From Beverwykella pulmonaria (Eukaryota > Ascomycota > Dothideomycetes > Pleosporales > Melanommataceae), in the NCBI GenBank assembly GCA_001599595.1, contig BCHH01000002.1, forward strand, positions 2,928,628 to 2,992,627: a DNA stretch of 64,000 bases. Direction: 5' to 3'. The position numbers and the translations under genes are program-made. The notes beneath the pieces were generated by a model that did not search any database, was not told the origin of the DNA, and saw only the letters and a list, made by a program, of their open reading frames with translations. Shown piece after piece: positions 23,723-35,400 of this stretch (position 1 is the first letter of the stretch; each line of letters opens with the position of its first letter).

Positions 23723-24508
23723 ATGGGCTCAGTCGGACCTTCCACAAAAGAGGTCATCCTCGGCAGCGCCAGCTAAGCGCTCGGGGAAGGAGCCCTCGAC
23801 ACGTTGCAGCCCACGAAAGTCGAGCTGCCTCCCACTTCAGCTCCCACTGCTAAATTTAAGAAACCCCCGCAATGCATTACCCAGAACCCCATTCCCCGGG
23901 CCCTGCGCCACGGTCCTGCTGACATCGTGGTTGGCCTGAATGGAGTATGCCCACGCTGGGGCCCCGGCTCTGTCGTCAAATAGGCCGCCTGACGCCAGGG
24001 TTTCGACAGTCAAGGTGATGCCGACCACGCCGCCAAACATCTTCAACTTGCAGCCAAGGCGTGGAACGCGACTGATATCGGCGTGACTTTTGAATGGGAC
24101 CCACTGGCCAAAGACGCGACTTTTGTCCTTGTCCACGGCGGCAATCAGGGCAATGTTCTCGCTTCCGTGTTCTTCCCCAATGCGAAGCCGCTCAGCTACG
24201 TTTTCGTTTATACGTTTGCGTTCGATGCAGAGTTCAAGGAGAACATGTGGAAGACCTTCATGCATGAATTGGGCCATGTGTTGGGGCTACGACATGAGTT
24301 CGCCATTCTCTCAGAGGGGGAAGGAGTTGTGCAATTAGGTCCGCCAAATGAACTGTCGGTGATGGACTATCAAGAGGACGGAGGGATACCAGAGATACAG
24401 GAGTCAGACATAGCTTCTACGAAGTTGTTCTATTCATTGCACCCTGGTCCTAATGGGCAACCGCTGAAGGTTGGAATGACTCCTGTGAAGGACTATATTC
24501 TAATGTGA
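23723..24508 (+). pseudogene. zinc metalloprotease (HExxHxxGxxH zincin) pseudogene with three in-frame stops
   Basis: One reading frame from ATG 23723 to a stop at 24506 carries recognisable protein throughout but is interrupted by TAA at 23774, TAG at 23981 and TGA at 23990. The 3' part holds an intact zinc-binding motif, HELGHVLGLRHEF, at about 24262-24300, and a downstream Met-turn-like SVMDY. This is the layout of metzincin-type peptidases common in fungi. There is no frameshift, and neither stop pair is separated by a plausible intron: the 27 nt around 23981-24000 is too short. TGG to TGA and CAA/CAG to TAA/TAG are all C-to-T or G-to-A transitions, as RIP makes. No signal peptide is visible at the apparent start. 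An alternative is a truncated gene starting after 23992; its N-terminus would lack part of the domain. The substrate is unknown. Confidence 0.75.
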
Positions 24509-24606
24509 GCTGAAGAACACCTAAGCGCAATTCTGCGGATAAAGGGCGAAGCTGGAACTGGGAATCTTGAAATCGAACTGGTGCTTAGATGTACGGTCAC
24601 TCATTA

Positions 24607-26450
24607 CAGTAAAAACTCGTTAAACCGATCTAACTTTGGCAGCCGATTTTGATCGGTTTATTGAATTATCGGACTATCGAGTTGCTGACAAATCAATACA
24701 TTTACCGTTCAGGCATCGGGAGGCGCGTGCACGGGCTTAAAATAGGTGTAAATAGAAGCTTGTTTGCGCTCAGCGATGCCCTTGAGGTCGAGCTTTCGAT
24801 TCAGGGCGTTGATTGCCTTCATATCGTCGATCGTAGAGTCGTCCTGTGACTCCAAATAGGATCGTAGAGCAGCCAATCCTTTTGTAGCCTCTATGAGAGA
24901 TGCTGGAGGCGGTGGCAATGTAGCTTCCTCAGGCGGCACTTCAAGGCCAACCTTCTCAGTGTAGTGATCAATAATATCCTGAAGGACCACCTCTTGCTCC
25001 TCTGGCTCATCATCCTCACCCTTGGGAGCTATAAAGGTTTGGAGATCTATAGCTTCCTCGCTAACTTCTGCAACATCTTGAGCCTGACGCAGTAACTCTA
25101 GGAGATCCTCAGGCGGTTGAGGGTCCTTTATTGTATCATCTTGATCAAGTATGGTTGACTTTGCCCAGCAGTTTCAGATTGTAGTCTTTCTTACAAGGTC
25201 CCTCCATGCAATTGCTGTCTATTAGAGGGTATTGTAAAGGGTGACAGTCTTGATAGGATCCTGGTGTTGCGCGTAGGAGTTGATACAGAAGCGTAGCCAC
25301 TGGCGCTTGTAGTGGCGCTTAAAGCTAGCAATAATACCTTGGTCAAGTGGCTAATACTTTAAAGTAGAGTTTTTAGGGAGAAACTCAATGCGTATATTTG
25401 GCGGAGGAGGAGCCATCTCAACGCTAGAAAGATGGGCAGAGAAGTTATCCATAAGCAGGATTACTTCAACTTCTGTACTAATGTGCTTATAGAAGGCCTT
25501 AAGCCACTCTGCTATAATATCACTGTTCATCCAAGCCTTCTTTGAAGATTGCTACTCTATCCCAAGCGCCTTAATGTTAACCCCTCAGAGGGCATAGGGG
25601 ATCTTTGCTTTGCTAATAATCTATAGTGGTAACTTATCAGAGCTATCACTATTGCTGCAGAGGGTAAGTAAGATACAAGCTTTGTCCTTCTTTAAGCCAG
25701 GGAGACTGCTTGTAGAGAGACCACGGGAGATTGAGTAGCGCCAGTAAAGGCTAGTTTCATCTATATTGTACAGGTAAGGCGCAAGGTAGAGGCGCGTAAT
25801 AGCGCGGAGAAGGTTCATCTCTGCTTCAACAGTGATTGGTACAGAAGCAATCTCACCGTGAGAAGCGTACTGCTTGAGGTGGAAGCGGCCCTTAAAGTTA
25901 CCCAGCCAGCTATTGGAGAAGTGAGGTGGTGCTCAAGTATTGTACTCAGGCAGAGCAGCCCATATATCGCGAGCCTTCTCTCCTAGCAGTTCACCTGCCA
26001 CTGGCAAGCCCTTAACCTCAAACTACTGCTGCCAGGAGAACAAGATCATCTTAAGCAAAGGCCACTTGCCTTCTTATATGTGGAAGGCTACAGGGGAAGC
26101 CTTAGCAGAGGTGTCAAGGTGCTTGTAACAATCTTTAAGCGAGTCAGAGATGGTCGCCTGGCCAAGCTTCCTGCCATATTCCTGCTCAAACCAAGCTACA
26201 ATATCTCTCTGGCGTGGTGTGGGGGTAGTTTCAGCGTGGTATTTTCAAATTGCCTGTCTCTCAGCGTCAGAAATAGGCCGATGCTTCATCCTATGCGTAC
26301 TCGATAGAGCGATAAATGAGGCAGGAGTGGCGATATATCGTTGATCGGAGTAACTGTGAATTTTTGGTGGTGCAGAATTTTGACAAGACGACGCTAACGG
26401 TTAAACGAAAATATCGGCCAATCAAGGATCGGTTTAACGAGTTTTTACTG
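24607..26450 (-). mobile_element. pogo/Fot1-type (Tc1-mariner superfamily) DNA transposon, RIP-like and inactive
   Basis: The 1844-bp element is bounded by perfect 24-bp terminal inverted repeats beginning CAGTAAAAACTCGTTAAACC and by TA target duplications at 24605-24606 and 26451-26452. It carries one transposase-like reading frame on the minus strand. Length, TIR position and TA target all fit the Fot1/pogo group. The left end also holds a short inverted copy of the TIR tip (GATCGGTTTA near 24649-24658). It inserted about 98 bp downstream of the metalloprotease pseudogene. Confidence 0.93.
24709..26289 (-). pseudogene. pogo/Fot1 transposase (HTH + DDE) with about eleven nonsense codons
   Basis: A single frame of 527 codons runs from the start at 26289 (MKHRPISDAERQAI) to the stop at 24709 with no frameshift. 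It is broken by stops at codons 15 (26247), 72, 89, 119 and 223 (25623), then about six more downstream. A helix-turn-helix segment (TPRQRDIVAWFEQEYG) is followed by the DDE triad contexts YNIDETSLYWR, LLMDNFSAH and PLDQGIIASFKRHY. The C-terminus ends SIYTYFKPV, as in fungal Tigger/pogo transposases. Every stop can be derived from Gln, Arg or Trp codons by C-to-T or G-to-A transition. It cannot encode an active protein. Confidence 0.92.
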
Positions 26451-26452
26451 TA

Positions 26453-27272
26453 CCATGAACTTAATTCTTGCTGTTTGTAACCAAGAAAGACTTTTCTCCG
26501 CAATACAAATTGGGGCCAGGAATGCCTACCGCTAGTTGGAGTGTATAGTTCCTTATACCAATACAAGAGTGCGGTGAAGGCCAGCGTGAATCCTTTTAGC
26601 TAGTGATTCTTCTTGGGCTCCGAGAATGGTCTTATGATGATTGTAAGGCGCTGATGACTGCATGCGCAGCACCCCGCGTTTCACAAATTTCACATCCAAG
26701 GATTTCGCGTACATAGCCGCAGACCATTGACTTGCGAGTTTGGTGCTGTAAAGGGTGTATACAGTATTGTGAATGGGTGCCGCGAACAACATTTGGTGCG
26801 GTTTCGCGATGACTGGTCCGTGCGCAATTTACCTGCCACCAAACACTCTCACGACGTCACGGCTCACGACATTACCTCAACATCTAATTCACAGGTCTTT
26901 CATCAAAGATGTATCAACACAAGGAATATTGCACCAATTTCATGTCATGTAAGATGCCGGCATGCATTCGCCATGCTACCGGTGCACAGGGTCTTGTTTC
27001 TGTGCGACAAACATGCTTTTTGCAGGGAGGCTGGAACCAACCACCCTCTCGTCGCAAGCTTCAACCTCCACATTAATCTTGACAACCCCCCTGCTAGGAT
27101 ATAAACATCTTTTCACATTCCTGATTATTTTCCGTTCCTTAACCTTCGTTCATTAATTCTTTTGCGTCTAGCTCTGTCGGTGTGCTTTGGCTTTTGGTTG
27201 TTGTTGGCCAACCCAAACGACGCTTCGTTCATTTTCAGAGGACATCAAAAAGTGTACTGCTACTCAGTCAAT
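26453..27272. other. spacer and promoter of the Ser/Thr/Pro-rich protein gene
   Basis: Short frames only. A TATAAA box at 27100-27105 precedes a pyrimidine-rich stretch and the start codon at 27273, compatible with a core promoter. No further feature was recognised. Confidence 0.45.
27100..27105 (+). promoter_or_regulatory. TATA box upstream of the wall-type protein gene
   Basis: TATAAA sits 168 bp upstream of the ATG, followed by a CT-rich leader. Position and sequence are compatible with promoter function; there is no further support. Confidence 0.4.
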
Positions 27273-28648
27273 ATGAGTGGAGCTTCTTCAGTCTGGATGT
27301 TGGCTGTGTTGTCAGTAGGTGTACTGGGCCATTATAGCCATGGGCCTATTAATTGTATGTTTACATCATTTTACTTTCATCACGTTCAACGCTAACCCAC
27401 ACAGCATCTGTGACTTCAATCCAGCTCCCAATTTGGCCAACTCACAGTCCCGTCACGACGTATAGCCCTCTACCTATGACATCAGACAATGAGCCCTGCG
27501 AGACACACACCATCGTTGCACCGAACCCACCACCATCGTCAATCAGACACACACTCCCGTCATCGTTCGCGCCGTCGATCAGCTCCGTCTCTGAGGGTTA
27601 TGGTCCGCCGGCCACTACGTCTACTGTGAAGCCTTATCCAGTACCATCAGTCTCCAAGACTGTCATCGTGCCGCCATCGTCTACCTCAATCTTGTTGCCA
27701 TATCCCATGCCCGGCACTTCAGAGAGTGAGGTTGCTCCGCCGCCTTCGAGTTTACCCTACCCCGTAGACTCTACGTCAATGTCGACTGTTATATCCCATG
27801 TGCCGTCGGCTCCGATGTCTTATCCGGTCACTCAATCGGCTCCGCCAGCTTCAGAGACTCCTACAGTTTATCCACCACCCACCAGTTCCGCCTCCAGCTT
27901 CATTACTGCCCCTTCAGGCTCGACGGTTGTTCTTCTACCCCCTGCAAGCTCAGTCTCCATCTCGAATCCGCTGCCGACTGTTCCCACGACCGTGATCATC
28001 CCACCGCCGGCTACTTCAGCCTCGATCTCGGTCTCGTTCGCGTTGCCCTCTGCTTCTACCACTGTAGCCGTTCCGTCACCCCCAAGCTCGAGCGGCATCT
28101 CTTATTCATCATTTCCTCCGTCAGGCACAACCGTTGTGCCATTACCAGCGAGCTCAGCAACCTCGTCAGCTCCCGTACCAACTTCAATAGTAGCTCCATC
28201 GTCCATCGCTCTCCCAACTACAGCCGCGACTTCTGATACACTTGTGTCGTCGATAAACTCAGCTCCGACAACAATTGTTACGACACAGACACCTCTTCCT
28301 TCAGGCGTGTCAAGCGTCATTTCATCGCTCGCATCCGAGTTTTCTTCCATCCTTTCTGAAGCCTCCAGTCTGGCCTCCGGAACCACGGTGTCGGCATCTA
28401 CGACACACACACCCTCGCCATCAACCAGCCTCGAGCCAATAAGCGTAACAGTTGCTGGGTCTTCTGCCCAGACCACTTTCGCCACAACCATCGCTCCCAG
28501 TTCTAGCGCAAGTACTCGTGCCGCGAGTACAGAGATTCCACCTGCACCACCTACCGCCAGTGGCGCCGCTGGCGGATTCGGTTCCGGCAGGAACAAGGAG
28601 AAGGTCTGGTGGGTTGCGTTCTTGGTTCCTCTCCTCCTGCATGTATGA
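27273..28648 (+). CDS. secreted Ser/Thr/Pro-rich, probably GPI-anchored wall protein
   Basis: Two exons, 27273-27354 and 27405-28648, give 441 residues. The first exon encodes a signal peptide (MSGASSVWMLAVLSVGVLG). The mature part is almost wholly Ser, Thr, Pro and Val, built of loose repeats such as TTVIVPPSSTS, TTVIIPPPATS and TTVAVPSPPSS. These should be heavily O-mannosylated and extended. The end, GAAGGFGSGRNKEKVWWVAFLVPLLLHV, has a small-residue cleavage region, a charged spacer and a hydrophobic tail, as in GPI-attachment signals. No catalytic domain or lectin fold is visible. Structural wall protein or adhesin-like function is inferred from composition. The gene converges with the giant ligase gene. 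Alternative starts inside the long second exon would lose the signal peptide, so the spliced model is preferred. Confidence 0.75.
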
Positions 28649-29478
28649 TATGTGACGGATATGTGACGGATGCTTTACATTTCTTGTATTGTTATGATTT
28701 TTACGATAATATTTTAATCTTTGGGATGGTGTAGAATTGGTTTGGATAGGATATACCTTAGCAGGACATGGATATGGACATGGTTCGGCGTTTGGGTTTT
28801 ATATATGGGAATGCTTTCTGCAATGGCGCCTTGAAGGGAAGCGCGGCGAAGAGAAAGAACCTGAAAGGTATGGGACATCGTAGTGCGTGAAAGGAAGATT
28901 AAAGACGATATGAATGGCATGGATAATAAGTAATGTATATGGTATGTAGAATTCTGATCCTTGTTGGACAGCAGTTACTACTTACAAGTATCACGTGGAA
29001 GAGAAACCCCACAATTAACAACCCATGACTCCAGTACATCACACACCCGCATCATAGAGTGAAAGGTTGAGCAAGAAACCCATTCTAAGTATCTACCTAT
29101 TAACCCCTGCATATTCGCAGTTGAAGATATCGCTGAGAAGAAAACACAAATTCATACCCGTACCCATGCTTCACGATCCCACTTTTAGGCAGAGACTAGG
29201 CCTGCACTCCCAGCTCACCATTCATGAAACCGCTTTGCCGAGCAATCATCCACCACTGCCGCTATGAACCCTCAACGCCAGCTATCGATTTCACCCAAAC
29301 CCCTCCGTTTTAATACTGTACACGCTGTAGTGACGCATTCCCGCCTCGCCAGGTAACCCAAGAGCGCGTGCAATGCAACTAGTTGTGTGCAATCTAAAGT
29401 TTCCGCCACCTTCTGCGATTCCTTCCATCATAGTCCTTGCTCCTTCCTCGATACCAGACGCTCCTTCCTAATTCAGAC
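28649..29478. other. convergent spacer
   Basis: It lies between the 3' ends of the wall-protein gene and the HECT ligase gene and should hold both 3' untranslated regions. No gene is recognised. Confidence 0.45.
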
Positions 29479-32400
29479 TCAAGCGAATCCGAAGTAGCCT
29501 TCTCCAGCCGTTATTGCGGTATGTAGCTGTTTCCGGAGGTCCTCATAAGTCTCGTACTCGGGAAGATCAAGCTCTGTCATTATTGTTAGTATCCAAATGA
29601 TCAATCAAAACAAAAGGGGGGGGGGGGGGATTTACGGTTGAAGCACGTATGACTTGAAGGCAGACGATCTTTGCTGCCATAATCGCGGTGAATATTGAAC
29701 CTCGAGAAACCATTCATGCCCTCGAGTTCCTTGAAGCCGTTGAGCGGAACCTTGCTCGTACCAGTGACAAACTGGAGCAGCTTGGCCTGTTCCTCCTTAT
29801 CGAACGACCGCACAGCACGCCAGAAGAATTGTATTTGCGGCGATGCGGCGGTATAATTGTGGTACTCGGTATTGTTCTTCCAGTCGTCAACATTGATGTC
29901 TGGCAAGCCTGAGATTAGAAGCTCAAGCTCTTGCTCGCTGAAAATGGAAATGAGCTCCTTGGGTACAATGTCATGGAAACCGGTGAGGAAGTGTTCGAGC
30001 TGGTCTTGGACTGCGCCCGTCAAGCGATGCTCGCAGACCAGACGAACGTACTCGTGCTTGTTCTCCTCCGTGACAGGAATATTGCGACCATTCTCGATCA
30101 GGTCTACAACCTGAGTCTCCCCGAAAGCCTCAACATCGACAGAGAAGGCTTCTGTGATAATATCCGTGATGTCATTCGAGAGCATCCACTGGAGAGACTT
30201 ATGGTACTCCAAATCCAATGTCTCCATATCCTTAAGATTGACCGGCTTGCCCAGCATGCGTTTGTAGACCGCTCGGCTGAAATGGCAATCGAGAACTCGG
30301 CCTTCGTAGAGCGCTTTGCCAATGATACGTCCGATGAAAGAGAAGAACATTAGATGTTCGGGATTGATGGAACTCAGACGATTCGGGTGGAAGGTAGTGC
30401 GGTCTGAAGCAACGGGCACAAACAGAGCGTAGTCTGCATTGAACATCTGTCGTGCAATAACTTGGAACCATTCTCGCGTGACACCCCCAGCATCTACACC
30501 TTCTTCGCCATGGAATCGAATGCTAAGCTTGCCATATTTCATCTCGTCGGGGGTTTTGAAATATAGCGACTTGAATGAATCTAAGAATACCTGGTCTCGG
30601 CGAACGGCAAGTTGAAGTGGGGGATGTGGGTGTCGATCTGGACCGTTTGAACGTGAGTGTAGTTTTCGGCTGAAGTAATTGCGCTTGTTGTCAAACTCTA
30701 GGACCTTGGAGTTCTTGACCAACAAGGAGAACGTGCCACTCATAAGCTTCGGGTTCTGACGGACAAGGTCGTTGAGAATCTTTCGATGGTCTTCTGTGAA
30801 GGTGAAGAACAGATTCTCCATCTTGGATTCGGACTCAGGTGGAGGGCTTCCCATCATGAACTCCTTGGGAACGAGTTTGCTGGCCGGTGGATCCTTGAGC
30901 GTGGTGTTCTTGCAGACGACCATAAGAGCTTCGATAAGAGGAAGTAAAATTGTTGCAATGTTGAGCATATTGCCGCGCTGGCGAATAATGGTAAGACATT
31001 CGCTCAGCTTGTGCCATAGCGGTCCGAAAGTAGAGTTCTCATATAAAGTGAGGAGAATGTCTTCCTTATGTGAGATCTCTAGTGTGTCAGTGCTGCTGAC
31101 ATCCTTGTCTTTGCTATCGCGAGTTGGATCGAACAAGTAGTCAAGCGCTGTGAGAGCCCGGAGAAGTTTGGCTTGATCCGAGCTTGCAGGCGAGAATTTA
31201 GAAAGAGCCATGCCTTGAACGTCGGTTGGCGACTCGGCATTTGAAACCTGGACAGTTAAGTTCGCCAGATCTTTCAGAGTAGACTGACCTAGGTCTTGTG
31301 CAATTCCAATGAGCTCTTTGCCGAATATCTCTTTGGCGCCCGGAATAGGAGAGAGATTGCTGATGACTGACAATGTCTCTTGGAAGACCTTGCTATTGCA
31401 CTCTCGGGCTGCCAAAATCTTTGCGACAAGCCGAAGGTTGTTCTCGGGTACTTCTGGAGGTGCGAGTGTCCGATGCGTCTTCTTAGCCTTCTCCTCCTCT
31501 TTCGTTTCAGCAGGCTTGGAGCTTCCCTCGCCCTCAGTGGTTGCTCCACCTTCAGGGATCGTTTCGGGCGCGGTAGTCATTTCGGTGTCCTCGCCTTGCT
31601 GTTGACTAGTAGGGCGCGATTCAGCCTGTTCAAGAGGTGCCTCTTCAGTATGAGAGGATTGTCCTTCTCCAGATCCTGCAGTAGCAGATGCTTCCGTCTG
31701 CTTGGACTCTACTGCAGCCTTGTCCTTTTCCTTCTTGAGCACTTGCAAGGGAACAGTGATGACACGAAGAAGAGTCGACAATTGCTCCATGATCGAAGAG
31801 CTCTCGATGATCAGTTTCCTGTCGAGCAAGCCCAACAAAGCATTGAGCGGGTACTTGGTCGCTTTTGTTTCCTTTGCCTTGCCCTTGCGATTGATCCGGT
31901 TCTTGAAACCGACCCCAGTTTCGTGCTCGGTGAGGAAGAATGACCAAACAGGAGGGTTTTTGTCAGTGAGCTGCCACAAAGTATGCAAGCATTGTTGAAC
32001 GACCATCAACGGTGAAACTTCAGGGTTGATGGATAGTGCTCCACTCTTTCGGGAGGCCTTCGGTGTCTTGTCGGCGACTTGCTGTGGCTGTTTCGCACGT
32101 AGAGATAGCTGAGCAAAGCTTCGCTCGACCGCATTGACATCGGCGCTGCCATCTTGCAGAATGGAGAGAAGAATACTGATGACCTCAGCACGATTCTGGC
32201 GGTTTTCACAGACGAGTCTCAGGATATGGCTAAGACTAGCTTTGGCGCTACCCTGTTGGGGAATGAACATAAGCCGAAGTAAAGTCGCGACTCCAGCCTT
32301 GTCTAGCATTTGCACACATGGTCGTGCCTTCTTTTTCTGCGATTGCTCATCTTGTTGTACTCGCCGCTCTGTCCCACGACGAAACCCTGGTGGGAGGAAG

Positions 32401-35400
32401 TCGTTGAACTGATTCAAGCGACGGTCTCCTCCATATGATCGAGCCTCCGCAGATATTTCGGGGGGCAGCTGCCTCAACACGTCATCATCTTGATCCATTA
32501 GAACAGCTTGTCGTAAACCAGGATCAAGGGACGCGAGAAAGCTGGCAGGATCCATGTCTTCGGCCCCGCGAGCAGCGCCAGGTGCCTGGCTACGACGACG
32601 GGCTTCTTCACGTTCCCTACGTCGACGATCTTGGGCCTCATTTTGCAGTAGTTCTTCGCGAATTTCAAGTGGTAGAGCGTTCAGGAATTCTTGATCAATG
32701 ACCGTGGGGGTCTCGCCTTGCTCTCCAGCTGGTGGTGCGCTGTGTCCTTGCGCTTGGTTGGTCCGGCCTGAAGCTCGCGCGGCTTGACGTTCGGCTTCCC
32801 GACGATCGGCAACCTGTTGCAATAGGACCTCCTCGCGTAGCTCTTCGGGCAAAGCCTCCAAGTACTCCAAGTCAATTCCTAAGTCAGTGATGTCAATGTC
32901 ACGACCTCGTACATTCGTGATGATTCGAGGAATTGTCTCGGAAGGACCAGCCACGGCGCTCTCTTCTGCAGTGGGTTGCGAAGCTTCAACACCCTCCATT
33001 GCCTGGCTATCTGACACAGCGGCAGAGTCTTCGGTCGTTTCGCCTTGTACATTCGTTTCCGCATTTGCTTCTGCATCCCCTTCGGCAGGACCTTCGGCAG
33101 CTCGAGCAGCGGCTTCAGCAGCTTCCCGTTCCTGGCGCTCACGTTCCTCCCGTTCTTTTGCCTCACGCTCTTCACGCTCTTTCTGCTCTTTGCGCTCCTG
33201 CTCTTCCTTGAGTTTGCGCGCGACCTCTGCTTCTTTTTCGGCCTGTCTCTTCTTTGCTGCTTCCATTGCGGGAGGAACCATAAGCTTGAGGATGGCGTTG
33301 ATAACACGCTGACTCTTTTCAATGGCACTGGCTCCATAAAGAATCCTCGCCTCTTCTTGCCAACGTTGATTCGTGTAGGCTTTCGGGAAATTGACAGCCG
33401 ACTGGGGATCTTCGCGAGCCGAGCGAGTCAGATGATTCTCTCGAACACGGGCCATTTCTCGGCGAAAGCCAGGGTCGAATGGCGGTGGCAATCCAGCAAT
33501 ATTGTTGAATGAGAGGTGAAAAGCACCATTGTGTTGATGGAGTGTCGGTCCTCCCTGGCTCATGGCGTTCAGCAAGTTGCTAATGAAGGACACCGGACTG
33601 TCTGCTGGGAAGCGTGGGCCACGTTGTTGCCCGTCGATAGCATGTACCCAATCGCTCATGCCTTCATGACGCAGACCAGGAAATGCAGGGTCTGTTCCAC
33701 GACCCGAGGATCGACCTGATCGCTGGAGGAGTGGATTGACACCGTCATCGGTCATTCGAGGCCCAGCACCTGGCCTGTGGGATCGATACGCTGGAACAAG
33801 AATGCGGTCGCCGGGTCCTCCAGGGAACATCCACGGGCTCAGTCTATGATTGCTGCGGGCAACTGGTGGGGCTCCCTCATCCCAGCCTCCCCATGTCAAT
33901 TCTGGTATTACGTCTTCGTCATCTTCCACTCCTGGATTATAGATCATGCCCTCACCATCGTAGTCTTCCCCGTCTTCGTCTTCTTCTTCATCTACAATTG
34001 TTAGCCTGACTCAACAATTGACCAAGCTGAAGCACTCACCTTCATCCTCTCCCATCTCATCGTCCATGAAGTCATCAAGGTCTGCTTCTATGTTACGAAT
34101 CTGATCGAGGACTTGTTGAGGAGGATCTAAAACGAATCCAAGGGCGCTTGCAGGAATCGCGCCAGGAGGCATATTAGCTTGGTCTAGTTCTTCAGCAGTG
34201 AAGTCGCCGTTATCACCGCTCCAGCTATCCTCACCGTCGCCAAGGCTGCCGTTTTCGTCATCTCCCGTGATTTCCTCCATATCTTCCATATCCTCCATAT
34301 CTTCTAACTCGTCCATGTCATCGTCGTCTTCATCTTCATCGTCATCATCGTCTTCCTCCGAATCATCCTCGTCGTCGGAATCAATTTCTTCGCCATTCTC
34401 AATTTCGATTTCGACACCCATGCTCATACCGGCGTCGCCGGGGAGACCTTCAATATCGCCCATGTCACCCATCTCTTCGTCTTCATCAGAGACAACGTCG
34501 TCATCGCCAATATCTTCCTCGAACTCCATGTCATCACCGAAGGCTTCTTCAAACATCTCCTCATCATCTTCGTCATCTGAGGGTTCGGATTCGGATTCGT
34601 GAGGCGGTTCATACATGCCCAAGGTCGAATTGCGGAATAGATCTGGGGTTTCCTCGCGTGTGGTCCCCACTAGATCATCATCGGAAGCGGAAGAGATCTC
34701 GTACTCGTCGGTAAATCCTGGTGTCGAGGAAGTGTCATACTGTGTGCTCAACTCTACAGCTATGTAGCAAAGCCACCGGAGCGGCTTGAGGATGTACTTG
34801 ACTGCGCGCTTCGCGTTTGGAAAATTGAGATCGATGTCTGCAATGGCCGTTGTCAAGATGGTGATGAAATTTTTCTCGTACATGATCTTAGCCATCTGCT
34901 TGAGGGCAGGGGAAAGGGCGGATTCTTGATTGAGTATCTCTCCATTGGGTCGCTGAGAGACCATCCTAGAGAAGATGTCTGCAATGTTCAGAAGACGAGA
35001 ATACTTTAGGTCTAGTGCCTCGTCGGAGGCACTGGCATCCTTGAAAGCTTTTAGGGCATGCTCAAGGACGAATTTGCGCACAAAAAGGAGATCTGGTTCT
35101 GTGTCGACGTATTGGTCGGTGGCATGTTTTGGGGATTTATACTCGCCTGTCTTCGTACACAATGAAACAATTACATCGATTGCACAATTCGATGTTGCAG
35201 CTTTCTTCTTAAAAGTTAGATCACCTTCGTGATTGAGACTGCCGATTGGGACCAATGCATTCAGAAGGTAATTGAGTACACCTGATCGAGGCTTCGAAGG
35301 AGTCGTGGCGTGGGGATCTGCTTTCCGATAGAAATTTATGAACTCAATCTTCGTACGATTGTAGCTTTGCAAGAGCTCCGCCAGACATTTAAGGATGAAG

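Noticed and set aside
28102..28596. 164-codon antisense frame in the wall-protein gene
   Set aside because: It is a by-product of the biased repetitive composition of the sense strand.
34198..34602. Ser-rich open frame opposite TOM1
   Set aside because: It is the antisense reading of the Asp/Glu-rich acidic segment (GAT/GAA becomes TCA/TTC), not a gene.
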